In this document: positions 45,086 to 53,149 of the stretch, piece after piece
Numbering within the stretch: position 1 is the first letter of the stretch
How the letters are laid out: every line of letters begins with the position of its first letter
Program-made: the position numbers and the translations under genes
Notes under the pieces: generated by a model
Database searches by the model: none
What the model was told of the DNA's origin: nothing
What the model saw: the letters and a program-made list of their open reading frames with translations, nothing else
DNA from: SIG307 sp964609025
Lineage (GTDB): Bacteria > Bacillota > Clostridia > Lachnospirales > Lachnospiraceae
Length of the DNA stretch: 64,000 nucleotides
Reading direction: 5' to 3'
NCBI GenBank assembly: GCA_964609025.1
Contig: CAZSQM010000017.1
Coordinates: 1 to 64,000 of the forward strand

Positions 45086-45712
45086 CTAAAAGCGCTCCGC
45101 CAATGCATCAAACACTTCTTCAACCGTAATTTCGGAAAGCACCCTTCCTTCCAATACGCCGTCGTCCAAAAGCTTTTTCGCCGCTTCAACACCTGTTTTA
45201 TTGTACACGGAAAAATCCAAAAGCTTTGCCTCTGTTTTCTCATCATTCCCATGATAAATCAGCTCCCATAAGGTCTGAAACGCCCGTTGCATATGACCGT
45301 ACTCCTCTTTTTCAAAGGTCACCTGTACATTTTTCCGTGCCAAAAACGGACTGTGCTTCATAAGCCCCATCGCTCCGCCGTAATTGTCCGGTGCACCGAT
45401 TACCACATGACGGATGTGCCCCATCACAAGAGTTCCCATACACATCGGGCATGGCTCTAAACCTGCATATAACGTATACGACCTCAGATTTGTAAACTTT
45501 CTCACATCCAAATTCCGTACCGCTTCCACCTCTGCATGCCATACCGCCGGATTCGGAATAACATCCTCGCAAATCCTATTTCTGCCTTCGGAAATTATCA
45601 CTCCGTTCTCATCTACAATCACCGCCCCGATTGCTTTACTTCCTTCACACAAAGACAACCAGGCCAATTCAAACACCCGCTGCCACGGACGGAATAGCTC
45701 TGAAAATCTCAT
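45086..45712 (-). CDS. Nucleoside/cytidine deaminase-family protein
   Basis: A 208-residue protein with the zinc deaminase motifs HAEVEA (zinc His and proton-shuttling Glu) and EPCPMCMG (two zinc Cys). The fold matches the tRNA adenosine deaminase / guanine deaminase group. A C-terminal extension of about 50 residues (KLLDFSVYNKTGVEAAKKLL) is longer than typical. The ATG at 45712 has AGGG eight bases upstream; another ATG two codons earlier is too close to the site. The substrate is not predictable. Confidence 0.78.
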   Translation of the reverse strand: MRFSELFRPWQRVFELAWLSLCEGSKAIGAVIVDENGVIISEGRNRICEDVIPNPAVWHAEVEAVRNLDVRKFTNLRSYTLYAGLEPCPMCMGTLVMGHIRHVVIGAPDNYGGAMGLMKHSPFLARKNVQVTFEKEEYGHMQRAFQTLWELIYHGNDEKTEAKLLDFSVYNKTGVEAAKKLLDDGVLEGRVLSEITVEEVFDALAERF

Positions 45713-45842
45713 AAACATAACCCTCTCTCTCTTTAAGCTACAATGTCTCTCCTTTTATTATACAACTATTTTTACTTTTCTGCTTGACTTATTGAATAAA
45801 GAAACTCTAATGCAAATTCGTAAGAAATGACATCACGCACCC

Positions 45843-47171
45843 TTACGGTTCCAGCCTTCCTGTATCTCTCGGAAACAGCGTTGCCCTGCGCACATTGTCC
45901 TGACCCAGCAGCCTGCTTGTAAAACGTTCCAGTCCGAGTCCCAGTCCACCGTGCGGCGGCATCCCGTATTTGTGCATCATAAGGTAGCTTTCAAACAGCT
46001 CTACGTTCATCCCGCGCTTTTTCATCTTTTGAAGCTGTTCCCGATAAGAATGAATGCGCTGTCCTCCCGTCGTAATTTCAAGTCCCCGGAATAAAAGGTC
46101 AAAGCTTTCCGTTTCTTCCGGATTTTCTGCACTCTCCATTGCATAAAACGGACGCTTCTTACTCGGATAATGGGTAACAAATACAAACTCGCTTCCGGTT
46201 CTTTTCTCCATCAGCTCACAAAGAAGCCTCTCCTCCTCCGGTTCAAAGTCGTCATAGTCCTTGATTTCTCTGTGGAACTCTTTTGCCACCAGTTCCTTTG
46301 CTTCAACAAACCGAATCACCGGAATCCCCTCTGCCTTCGGAAGCTTCACGGAAAGCAGCTCCAGCTCCGGCATATAATATACTTTTAAATACTCCATCAC
46401 GGCATGCAGCATCGCCGTCTCTGTCTGCATGATTTCCTCAAAGCTGTCGATATAACCCATTTCAAAGTCCACGCTTGTATACTCATTCAGATGTCTTGAA
46501 GTGTCATGCTTCTCTGCCCGGAACACCGGCGCGATTTCAAATACACGTTCGTACACACCGACCATCATCTGCTTGTAAAACTGAGGACTCTGTGCCAGAT
46601 AGGCTTCCTTTCCGAAATAGCCGATACGAAAAATATTAGCTCCTCCTTCTGCACCGGAATATACAATCTTAGGAGTATGAATTTCCGTAAAACGATTTTC
46701 CTGCAAAAACTTCCGAATACCGAATGCAATTCCCTCCTGTATTTTAAAAATCGCGCGCTCCTTTTCATTCCGAAGGGTAATCGGACGATAGTCTAACAAA
46801 TTTTCCAAAGATGTGTCCACCAGCTTGTTGTTAATAACAATCGGACTCGCTTCTTCCGGCTTTGACAGCACTTCTACCGAAATCAGATGCAGTTCATAAC
46901 CGGTTCGCGACCGTTCTTCCGACACCACTTCCGCAGTCAGCCTCACACAGCTTTCCTCCTGCAATTCCTCCAAAAGAAACTTTGCCTGCTCCTCCGAATA
47001 AATGCACTGCACTACCTGCCTTGCCGTCCGGAGCAGTACAAACGCAAAGCCCCGCATTTTACGAATTTTATAGATGCTACCGTGAATTTGTATCTGTTCT
47101 CCGATATGTTCCTTTAAATTCTCCGGTAACACTGTTGCTTCTTTTCTTTCACCATTCATTATTTTTATCAT
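45843..47171 (-). CDS. aspS: Archaeal-type aspartyl-tRNA synthetase, probably non-discriminating
   Basis: A 442-residue class IIb synthetase with an N-terminal OB fold (IHGSIYKIRKMRGFAFVLLR), motif 2 (VFRAEKHDTSRHLNEYTSVD) and motif 3 (GLGLGLERFTSRLLG). It lacks the large insert of bacterial AspRS and ends TLFPRDTGRLEP, as archaeal-type enzymes do. Such enzymes often aspartylate both tRNA-Asp and tRNA-Asn, the latter amidated by GatCAB. AGAGGATA precedes the ATG. An attenuator-like leader with Asp and Asn codons lies upstream. Confidence 0.88.
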   Translation of the reverse strand: MIKIMNGERKEATVLPENLKEHIGEQIQIHGSIYKIRKMRGFAFVLLRTARQVVQCIYSEEQAKFLLEELQEESCVRLTAEVVSEERSRTGYELHLISVEVLSKPEEASPIVINNKLVDTSLENLLDYRPITLRNEKERAIFKIQEGIAFGIRKFLQENRFTEIHTPKIVYSGAEGGANIFRIGYFGKEAYLAQSPQFYKQMMVGVYERVFEIAPVFRAEKHDTSRHLNEYTSVDFEMGYIDSFEEIMQTETAMLHAVMEYLKVYYMPELELLSVKLPKAEGIPVIRFVEAKELVAKEFHREIKDYDDFEPEEERLLCELMEKRTGSEFVFVTHYPSKKRPFYAMESAENPEETESFDLLFRGLEITTGGQRIHSYREQLQKMKKRGMNVELFESYLMMHKYGMPPHGGLGLGLERFTSRLLGQDNVRRATLFPRDTGRLEP

Positions 47172-47175
47172 AATT

Positions 47176-47301
47176 CTATCCTCTTTTCTGCGCTATCCTC
47201 TTTACGGACCGTACCGTGCCATAGCGCAGACACAGCCGGTCAAACAACGGATTCATTGACTCATCCCGGTCATCCGTAAGGACATCGTCTTTCTGCCCCA
47301 T
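47176..47301 (-). CDS. Small ORF directly upstream of aspS (41 aa)
   Basis: An unrecognised 41-residue frame, MGQKDDVLTDDRDESMNP, then LFDRLCLRYGTVRSVKR and IAQKRG. AAGGGGG lies about seven bases upstream of its ATG, and its stop is only four bases before the aspS start, so translation could be coupled. It might be a small regulatory or accessory protein, or only part of the leader. Confidence 0.4.
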   Translation of the reverse strand: MGQKDDVLTDDRDESMNPLFDRLCLRYGTVRSVKRIAQKRG

Positions 47302-47323
47302 TCCATCGCCCCCTTTCACTCTT

Positions 47324-47506
47324 CGTGCAGGCACGCGCTTCGCGCTTTCCCGCGTCTACACTTCGTTCCGGTCGGCGCATAACCAAGGTCCCCCGGACCT
47401 TGTGCGCCCTCGTGACTTCGTCACTCGGTCGTGGGCGCGTTCGCATGACTGCCGTACGGCGGGTGCAAGCTCCCTCTTACGGCTGCATGCTCACTTTGCC
47501 TGCACG
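47324..47506. repeat. Terminator-adjacent palindromic element, copy C
   Basis: The longest copy, 183 bases, bounded by CGTGCAGGC and GCCTGCACG. It contains hairpins CACGCGCTTCGCG, AAGGTCCCCCGGACCTT and GTGACTTCGTCAC, then the shared core TCGGTCGTGGGCGCGTTCGC plus ATGAC and GCATGCTCACTTTGCCTGCACG. It separates the leader terminator (47508-47550) from aspS and would be transcribed with aspS. Confidence 0.75.
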
Positions 47507-47507
47507 G

Positions 47508-47550
47508 AAAAAGCCACATAACGCAGAAACTATACTCTACCTTATGTGGC
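47508..47550 (-). terminator. Attenuator terminator in the aspS leader
   Basis: On the minus strand GCCACATAA (47550-47542), 20-base loop, TTATGTGGC (47521-47513), then five Ts (47512-47508). The first arm can alternatively pair with CCTATGTGG at 47580-47572, which would prevent this hairpin. Confidence 0.8.
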
Positions 47551-47628
47551 TCTTCACACGTAACTACTATTCCACATAGGCACAACACCAAGAGCGCTTG
47601 CACCTATGATACTTCACAGATACAAGCG

Positions 47629-47679
47629 CTACCTATCGTCGTCCCTATTCAACTTTGCCAGTTGATTGTTCTGATGCAT
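47629..47679 (-). CDS. Leader peptide MHQNNQLAKLNRDDDR upstream of aspS
   Basis: A 16-codon frame from ATG (47679-47677) to TAG (47631-47629). GAGG lies eight bases upstream of the ATG. Three consecutive Asp codons (GAC GAC GAT, 47643-47635) stand two codons before the stop, and three Asn codons lie further up. Segment 1 of the attenuator begins inside the stop codon. A ribosome waiting for Asp-tRNA at the first Asp codon would reach only to about 47631, leaving segment 1 free. The peptide itself probably has no other function. Confidence 0.65.
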   Translation of the reverse strand: MHQNNQLAKLNRDDDR

Positions 47680-47706
47680 CGTAGCTACCTCGTTCTATTT
47701 TTTCTA

Positions 47707-47735
47707 AGAGTACCACGAACCGTAAATTCTGTCAA
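47707..47735 (-). promoter_or_regulatory. Promoter of the aspS leader
   Basis: On the minus strand TTGACA (47735-47730), 17-base spacer, TACTCT (47712-47707). I found no other promoter between here and aspS. Confidence 0.75.
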
Positions 47736-47742
47736 CACATTT

Positions 47743-48162
47743 TTAGTTTTTATCCGAAAACGGATTTTCGTGCTTATTGTTCAGCAGCAGCACCGCTCCG
47801 TCGTATTCCGTCATTCCGGAAAGAAACAGCCGTTCCCCCTGCACTCTTTCTGTAATTCCCTTACGGCAGAACTGTCCCGAAACCTTCCAGACTGCGCCTT
47901 CCGTTTTCGGCAGCACTATCTCTAACTCCTCCGGCGCTTCCTCGAAGGTATGCGCCACAACAAGCATCTGCCTTTCCTCCGTGCTTTTACGGCACACCGC
48001 CTGCCAGCCGCGCAAATGCTGATAGCTCTTTACATAAGGACCCTGTCTGTAATTGCGCCCGTTTTTAATGACAGGGGCGCATACACCGTAAAACCGTATG
48101 GCCTCCTCCACAATACTCCACTGCCGGTCCGCCAGGTCATAAACATCGCCGGAAAGACACAT
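47743..48162 (-). pseudogene. C-terminal remnant of a glycoside hydrolase
   Basis: A 139-residue frame beginning MCLSGDVYDLADRQWSIVEE and ending in a beta-sandwich-like region (GERLFLSGMTEYDGAVLLLN). It resembles the C-terminal end of alpha-galactosidase-type enzymes (GH36/GH27-like), but the whole catalytic part is missing. No ribosome site precedes the ATG, and an in-frame stop lies just upstream, immediately after the GH127 gene. It is best read as debris of a second glycosidase gene. Confidence 0.55.
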
Positions 48163-48185
48163 TTTCGCAGTTTTTCAACGTCCCC

Positions 48186-50336
48186 TTATTTCCTAATCCA
48201 GACGCTCATTTCCCCTTCTCCGCGGTTACTCCACGCATAGTAAGGAATCAGGCGCAGGCTGACCTCTTCTTCCCTGTCCGGTGTATCCTCAGCATACAGA
48301 GTTGCGGAGGTAGCCGGTAACAGACGCTTCCCCGGCATTGTAATTACCGCCATCTTATGCCCTAACTCGTTTGTAAACGAAACCTGCGGCTTCTCGTTTC
48401 TTACCCGTTCCCTGTCCAGACGGCAAAGATGCAGGTCGGCGCCGTTATCCGCCTCCTCCATGCAATACACAACCGGTCCCCGGGCAACCGCCAGCTTTCC
48501 GATAGTTTCGCGTACCTTTGCATTCGCGGATAATAGACGCACCTCCATGTCGAATTCCAGTTCAATCTCATCTCCCCGCTGCCAGATACCGGTCAGATAC
48601 ACATACCCGTCCCGATAGATTACCTGAAGATTTGGTTCCTCCCGATCCGCACAACCCTTCACTCCGAAAGAGACAGAAGCCTGTTCCGGTGCTTCGTCTG
48701 CCGCCGCTTTGTCGCACCACACTTCTTTTCCTGCTCCGTTCCGCAGGAGGGTTATTTTTGTTCCGGCACTCCACGCAGGAATCCGAAACGCCAAAGTACA
48801 CGGCACTTTCTCTCCGTCCAATGCCACTTTTACCCTTCCTTCCCACGGTAACTTTGATTCTATTGTTACATTCAGGGTTTTATTTCCCACGCTCTTGCGT
48901 AACGTACTCCCCACATACAGATGCGTCCATAACGTATCCTCCGATTCCGTATAGGCATAAGCGGCCACAGAACTTACCATCCGTGCAATATTCGGCGGGC
49001 AGCAGGCACAGCCGAACCATTTTTGACGGACCGGCTTTACATGGGATTTCCGTGCGTCCTTTTTACACGCTTCCGGCAACACCTCCAACGGATTGACATA
49101 AAAGAAACTTTTTCCGTCCAATGCCATTCCCGCCAATACGGTGTTATATAGCGCCAGTTCCATGACATCCGCATATGCTCCGAGCGGCTCTATCTGTAAC
49201 ATTCTTCTTGCAAAAAAGACAAGTCCGATTGCCGCACAGGTTTCCGAATAGGCCGTATTGTTCGGCAAATCGTACGGGAAAGAAAAGGCTTCGCCTACAT
49301 GCGTTCCGCCGATGCCGCCCGTTACATACAGCTTTTCTTCCGTAATACTGTTCCATACTCTCTTACAGGCATCATACATCGCTTCCTCCCGGCACAAACG
49401 TGCCACATCCGCCATACCGGAATACAGGTAAACGGCACGGACGGAATGTCCTACCGCCTCCGACTGCTCTCTGACCGGTAAATGCGCCTGATGATAGGAA
49501 AGATTTGTGGTATTCTGAAACGCACGTCCTTCATAGGCTGCCCGTTCCTTTTCCTCCTCCTCAAAGTAATACGGTTTCGTACCGCGCATATCCAGGAAAA
49601 AGCGTGACAGCTTCAGATACTTTTCCTGACCCGTGACCTGATACAGCCGTACCAGCGCCATTTCCGCTATTTCATGCCCCGGATACCCTTTGCATTTTCC
49701 CTCCTCCGGGCCGAAATACTCGCAGCAATAATCCGCAAACCTCATTGCCGCCTTTAACAATTTGTCCTTTCCGGTTGCCTGATAATACGCAACCGCCCCT
49801 TCGATTAAGTGTCCAAGACAGTATAGCTCATGGTGGTCGCGCAGATTCGTAAATACCCGGTCCATGCCATTGATGATGTAATAGGTATCCAGATACCCGT
49901 TTTCCGCCTGTGCTCCGCAGACAATATCAATCGCCTCGTCCGCCGTTTGTTCCAGGGCGGCGTCCGGATACCGGCTCAAAGAATACCCTACCGCTTCAAT
50001 CCACTTTGAAAAATCCGTATCCTGAAACACAAATCCGTAGAATTTATCCGTTTCCGGCTCTGCCCCCTCCTCCGGCAACGCCTGAAAACCGCGGAACGTA
50101 TACGTCGGTGCCACATAAGCCGCACCTTTTTGCCTTTTTTCCTTCATCATATTGCCCGCCACCTTAAAATTTCTCATGCAGTAGCTCGGCGCAGCGCCCT
50201 CAACCCTGTCATTTAACGCCTCCCACTGATAAGGAATCACCTCTTTTCGTACCAGCTCCTGCTCCCGGTTCCAGAATTCATCCTTTATCTGTACCTGCTT
50301 TAACTCTAACGGCGTACTGAATCTTTTACTGTCCAT
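48186..50336 (-). CDS. GH127 beta-L-arabinofuranosidase
   Basis: A 716-residue protein of the GH127 family (formerly DUF1680). Visible family features are the (alpha/alpha)6 barrel start QVQIKDEFWNREQELV, the ENGYLDTYY and GHLIEGAVAYYQATGK stretches, and WFGCACCPPNIARM, which carries the zinc-binding and catalytic cysteines. Characterised members remove beta-L-arabinofuranose from plant hydroxyproline-rich glycoproteins. No signal peptide is seen, so it probably acts on imported sugars. The ATG at 50336 has AAGGAGG upstream. A divergent AraC gene likely regulates it. Confidence 0.9.
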   Translation of the reverse strand: MDSKRFSTPLELKQVQIKDEFWNREQELVRKEVIPYQWEALNDRVEGAAPSYCMRNFKVAGNMMKEKRQKGAAYVAPTYTFRGFQALPEEGAEPETDKFYGFVFQDTDFSKWIEAVGYSLSRYPDAALEQTADEAIDIVCGAQAENGYLDTYYIINGMDRVFTNLRDHHELYCLGHLIEGAVAYYQATGKDKLLKAAMRFADYCCEYFGPEEGKCKGYPGHEIAEMALVRLYQVTGQEKYLKLSRFFLDMRGTKPYYFEEEEKERAAYEGRAFQNTTNLSYHQAHLPVREQSEAVGHSVRAVYLYSGMADVARLCREEAMYDACKRVWNSITEEKLYVTGGIGGTHVGEAFSFPYDLPNNTAYSETCAAIGLVFFARRMLQIEPLGAYADVMELALYNTVLAGMALDGKSFFYVNPLEVLPEACKKDARKSHVKPVRQKWFGCACCPPNIARMVSSVAAYAYTESEDTLWTHLYVGSTLRKSVGNKTLNVTIESKLPWEGRVKVALDGEKVPCTLAFRIPAWSAGTKITLLRNGAGKEVWCDKAAADEAPEQASVSFGVKGCADREEPNLQVIYRDGYVYLTGIWQRGDEIELEFDMEVRLLSANAKVRETIGKLAVARGPVVYCMEEADNGADLHLCRLDRERVRNEKPQVSFTNELGHKMAVITMPGKRLLPATSATLYAEDTPDREEEVSLRLIPYYAWSNRGEGEMSVWIRK

Positions 50337-50583
50337 GTCATACCTCCTTAAGCGTCCTTTGTTTCTGCCTTTACCATAGCAAAAATCGTTCCGCGAAGAA
50401 ATGGATATTTCGGATAAATCCATGTATATTCCGGATTCAGCATTCCGGGAATGCGCCGCTTTTCTTTTTTCTTTTCAAAAGTATATTTTTCTTTACAAAT
50501 CTTCGTATTTCCGTCTATAATGGAATCGATAAGAACCATGTATATTTTAGATGTATTGTTTAGATTGCTACAAAGGAGAATTT

Positions 50584-51372
50584 ATGCTTCATCTGTCTGT
50601 TGCAAAAAAGCGCCCTATTACAGTATGCAATACCAATTACAGTCCGGAAGGCATTTTCCATCCGGACCGCATTATGCAGGAATATGATTTTCTCTATATG
50701 GTAAACGGAAGCTGGGAAATCATAGAAAACGACGTCTGCTACCCTGTCCGCGAAGGGCAGCTCTTAATTTTAGAACCGGGGCTTCACCATTACAGCAAAG
50801 AAAAATGCTCCCCTCATATGCGGAATATGTTCCTTCATTGCCCGCCTCTGCCGGGTGACGGAACGTCAGGAGATAACAGCATTCCTCTGAACAAACTGAC
50901 CGATTGTACCTCCGCTCCGCAGATTGCCCGGCTGTTCCGGGCAATCATAGAAACCTACTGGAACCGGAAAGATGACTATACCGGGTATCGTCTGAGTAAT
51001 CTTTTTGAGCTTCTCTTACTGGAACTAAGCACATGCGGTCGGGAAACCCTGCCGGCAGACCCTCTGATTAAGGAGATATTGCACCTGTTTTTCAACAACT
51101 GTGAACGTTTTTATACGCTGGAGGAGCTCGCAAAGCTTTTCGGAATCGGTTCCCGCAGCTTAGGGATCCGTTTTAAACAGGCAACCGGAACCACCCTGCA
51201 TCAATATCAGCTTGCACTGAAACTGAACATGATTCACGAACTGCTGCCCGCAAATCCTACCCGCGGGCTTCGTGACATTGCGCTTAGTTTCGGCTTTTAT
51301 GATGAATTTCAGTTTTCCAAGCTCTATAAGCGGCAATTCGGCTGTCCGCCGTCAAGCAGGCGCAGTCAATAA
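50584..51372 (+). CDS. AraC-family transcriptional regulator
   Basis: A 262-residue regulator. An N-terminal cupin-like sensor region (EYDFLYMVNGSWEIIENDVC, then GQLLILEPGLHHYS) is followed by a C-terminal double HTH: YTLEELAKLFGIGSRSLGIR, then RFKQATGTTLHQYQ and RDIALSFGFYDEFQFSKLYK. The ATG at 50584 has AAAGGAGAA upstream. It diverges from the GH127 gene, suggesting control of arabinoside use. Confidence 0.9.
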   Translation: MLHLSVAKKRPITVCNTNYSPEGIFHPDRIMQEYDFLYMVNGSWEIIENDVCYPVREGQLLILEPGLHHYSKEKCSPHMRNMFLHCPPLPGDGTSGDNSIPLNKLTDCTSAPQIARLFRAIIETYWNRKDDYTGYRLSNLFELLLLELSTCGRETLPADPLIKEILHLFFNNCERFYTLEELAKLFGIGSRSLGIRFKQATGTTLHQYQLALKLNMIHELLPANPTRGLRDIALSFGFYDEFQFSKLYKRQFGCPPSSRRSQ

Positions 51373-51381
51373 CCCGCCTCT

Positions 51382-52284
51382 TTATTTCACACAGCCGATT
51401 AAGTCGCGCACATCCTCTACGCCGTGCCGCTCCATGTAAGCCGCAATGCCGTCAATGACCTCCAGGGTCGTGTACGGATTTACAAAGTTTGCGGTACCGA
51501 CCGCCACGGCGGTTGCGCCCGCCATAAGAAACTCCAGCGCGTCCTCTGCCGTCCGGATGCCGCCCATCCCGATAATCGGAAGCTTCACCGCACCCGCTAC
51601 CTGATATACCATGCGTACCGCCACCGGCTTTACTGCCGGACCGGAAAGTCCGCCGGTCTTATTGGCTACCGCAAAGGTTCTGCGCTCAATATCAATCTTC
51701 ATGCCGGTCAACGTATTAATCAACGAAACCGCGTCCGCGCCTCCGGCTTCGACTGCCCGCGCCATCTCTGCGATGTCGGTCACATTCGGGGAAAGCTTCA
51801 TGATCACCGGCTGTTTTGCATGCTTCTTTACCGCCGCTGTAATCTCCTCCGCCATTTTCAGATTCTGTCCGAAGGCGATTCCCCCCTCTTTAACATTCGG
51901 GCAGGAAATATTGATTTCCAGTAAATCTGCCGGCGTATCCGCAAGCTGTTCCACCGCATCCACATAGTCCTCTTTGGAACGCCCGCACACATTGACAATA
52001 ATTTTCGTATCGTACTGCTTTAAGAACGGGATATCACGCTTTACAAACGTCGCCAGCCCCGGATTCTGAAGTCCGATGGCATTCAGCATACCACCGCAGG
52101 TTTCCGCAATACGCGGCGTCGGATTCCCCTCCCACGGCACATTCGCAACGCCCTTTGTCGTCACCGCCCCCAAACGGTTCAAATCCACAAATTCACCGTA
52201 TTCCATACCGGAGCCGAATGTCCCGGAGGCTACCGTAACCGGATTTTTTAATGTAACACCCGCTATCTCTACCGAAAGATTCAT
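51382..52284 (-). CDS. pyrD: Dihydroorotate dehydrogenase B, catalytic subunit
   Basis: A 300-residue FMN enzyme of the class 1B type. The catalytic cysteine is in LEINISCPNVKEGGIAFGQN; FMN-binding motifs include PIIGMGGIRTAEDALEFLMA and VTVASGTFGSGMEYGE. It oxidises dihydroorotate to orotate, passing electrons through PyrK to NAD. It lies 65 bases downstream of pyrK in the same operon. AAAGGA precedes the ATG. Confidence 0.96.
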   Translation of the reverse strand: MNLSVEIAGVTLKNPVTVASGTFGSGMEYGEFVDLNRLGAVTTKGVANVPWEGNPTPRIAETCGGMLNAIGLQNPGLATFVKRDIPFLKQYDTKIIVNVCGRSKEDYVDAVEQLADTPADLLEINISCPNVKEGGIAFGQNLKMAEEITAAVKKHAKQPVIMKLSPNVTDIAEMARAVEAGGADAVSLINTLTGMKIDIERRTFAVANKTGGLSGPAVKPVAVRMVYQVAGAVKLPIIGMGGIRTAEDALEFLMAGATAVAVGTANFVNPYTTLEVIDGIAAYMERHGVEDVRDLIGCVK

Positions 52285-52349
52285 ATTCCTTTACCGTTCC
52301 TTTCTTTGGTTCCCGTTTTCAAACGCTCTGTATTTGCACCATATTCGTT

Positions 52350-53132
52350 CTAAAGCTCGATATCCTCCGCATAAAAGACCGGCCCCTCTTTGCAGATTCT
52401 CGTATTCTTCACCTGCGAATGCTCGTCGACCTTTGTCGTCTTGCAGACGCAGGCAAGACAGGCGCCGATACCGCACGCCATACGCTCCTCTAAGGAAAGC
52501 TGCGCCCGGACGCCCGCTTCTTTGGCATATTCCTTGATTCCGCGAAGCATCGGCTTCGGTCCGCAGGCAAAGAGCAAATCTCCCTTTACGCCGCTTTCTC
52601 TTAACGCGTCTAACACCGTTCCCTTTACGCCGATACTGCCGTCATCCGACGCAAGATAAACCTTACCGTAGGCCTCAAACTCTTTTGCCAAAAAGGTATC
52701 GGCATTCCGGTAGCCAAGCACAATCGTCTTTTCTCCCGGCAATGCTTTCGCCAGCTCTAACATCGGCGGAATACCGATGCCTCCGCCCAGCAGTACCGCA
52801 TGCATTCCCTCTTTGCAGTCCTCCGTCAGAAAGCCGTTTCCGAGCGGTCCGGTTACCGTAATCGTATCTCCGGCGGCAAGGGTCGAAAACTCCTTTGTTC
52901 CGTCGCCTGCAATACGGTACACAAGCCGCAGCTCGCCCTTTTCCTTATCAATTCCGCAAATACTGATCGGGCGCGGCAAAAGCCTTCCGCCCTCCTTGCA
53001 GTAAAGGGAAACAAACTGCCCGGCTTTTGCTTCCGCCGCAATATGCTCCGCCTTGATTTTCATCTGGTAAATGTCACCCGTCATACAAAACTGCTCTGTA
53101 ATTACCGCCGTAACCTGCTCTTTCTTACCCAT
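52350..53132 (-). CDS. pyrK: Dihydroorotate dehydrogenase B, electron transfer subunit
   Basis: A 260-residue ferredoxin-reductase-like protein. FAD binding is shown by LLPRPISICGIDKEKGELRL, NAD binding by GGGIGIPPMLELAKAL, and a [2Fe-2S] cluster by the C-terminal cysteines in MACGIGACLACVCKT. It pairs with PyrD. AGGAGG precedes the ATG at 53132. Confidence 0.95.
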   Translation of the reverse strand: MGKKEQVTAVITEQFCMTGDIYQMKIKAEHIAAEAKAGQFVSLYCKEGGRLLPRPISICGIDKEKGELRLVYRIAGDGTKEFSTLAAGDTITVTGPLGNGFLTEDCKEGMHAVLLGGGIGIPPMLELAKALPGEKTIVLGYRNADTFLAKEFEAYGKVYLASDDGSIGVKGTVLDALRESGVKGDLLFACGPKPMLRGIKEYAKEAGVRAQLSLEERMACGIGACLACVCKTTKVDEHSQVKNTRICKEGPVFYAEDIEL

Positions 53133-53149
53133 TTAAAGCCTCCTGTCAT

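Larger units (their letters stand above)
47508..47700 (-). promoter_or_regulatory. aspS leader: ribosome-mediated attenuator
   Basis: About 190 nucleotides from the predicted start to the T-tract. It holds a leader peptide gene (47679-47629) and five pairing segments: 1, AGCGCTTG (47630-47623); 2, CATAGGTGCAAGCGCT (47608-47593); 3, CCTATGTGG (47580-47572); 4, GCCACATAAGG (47550-47540); 5, TTATGTGGC (47521-47513). Pairings 1:2, 2:3, 3:4 and 4:5 are mutually exclusive neighbours; 4:5 is the terminator. No T-box sequence is seen. Confidence 0.65.

Noticed and set aside
47560..47700. Cyclic di-GMP (GEMM), lysine or T-box riboswitch in the aspS leader
   Set aside because: Fragments such as GGCAAA, GGGACG and GGTAGC occur, but the required spacing and partner motifs are absent; the leader-peptide reading explains them better.
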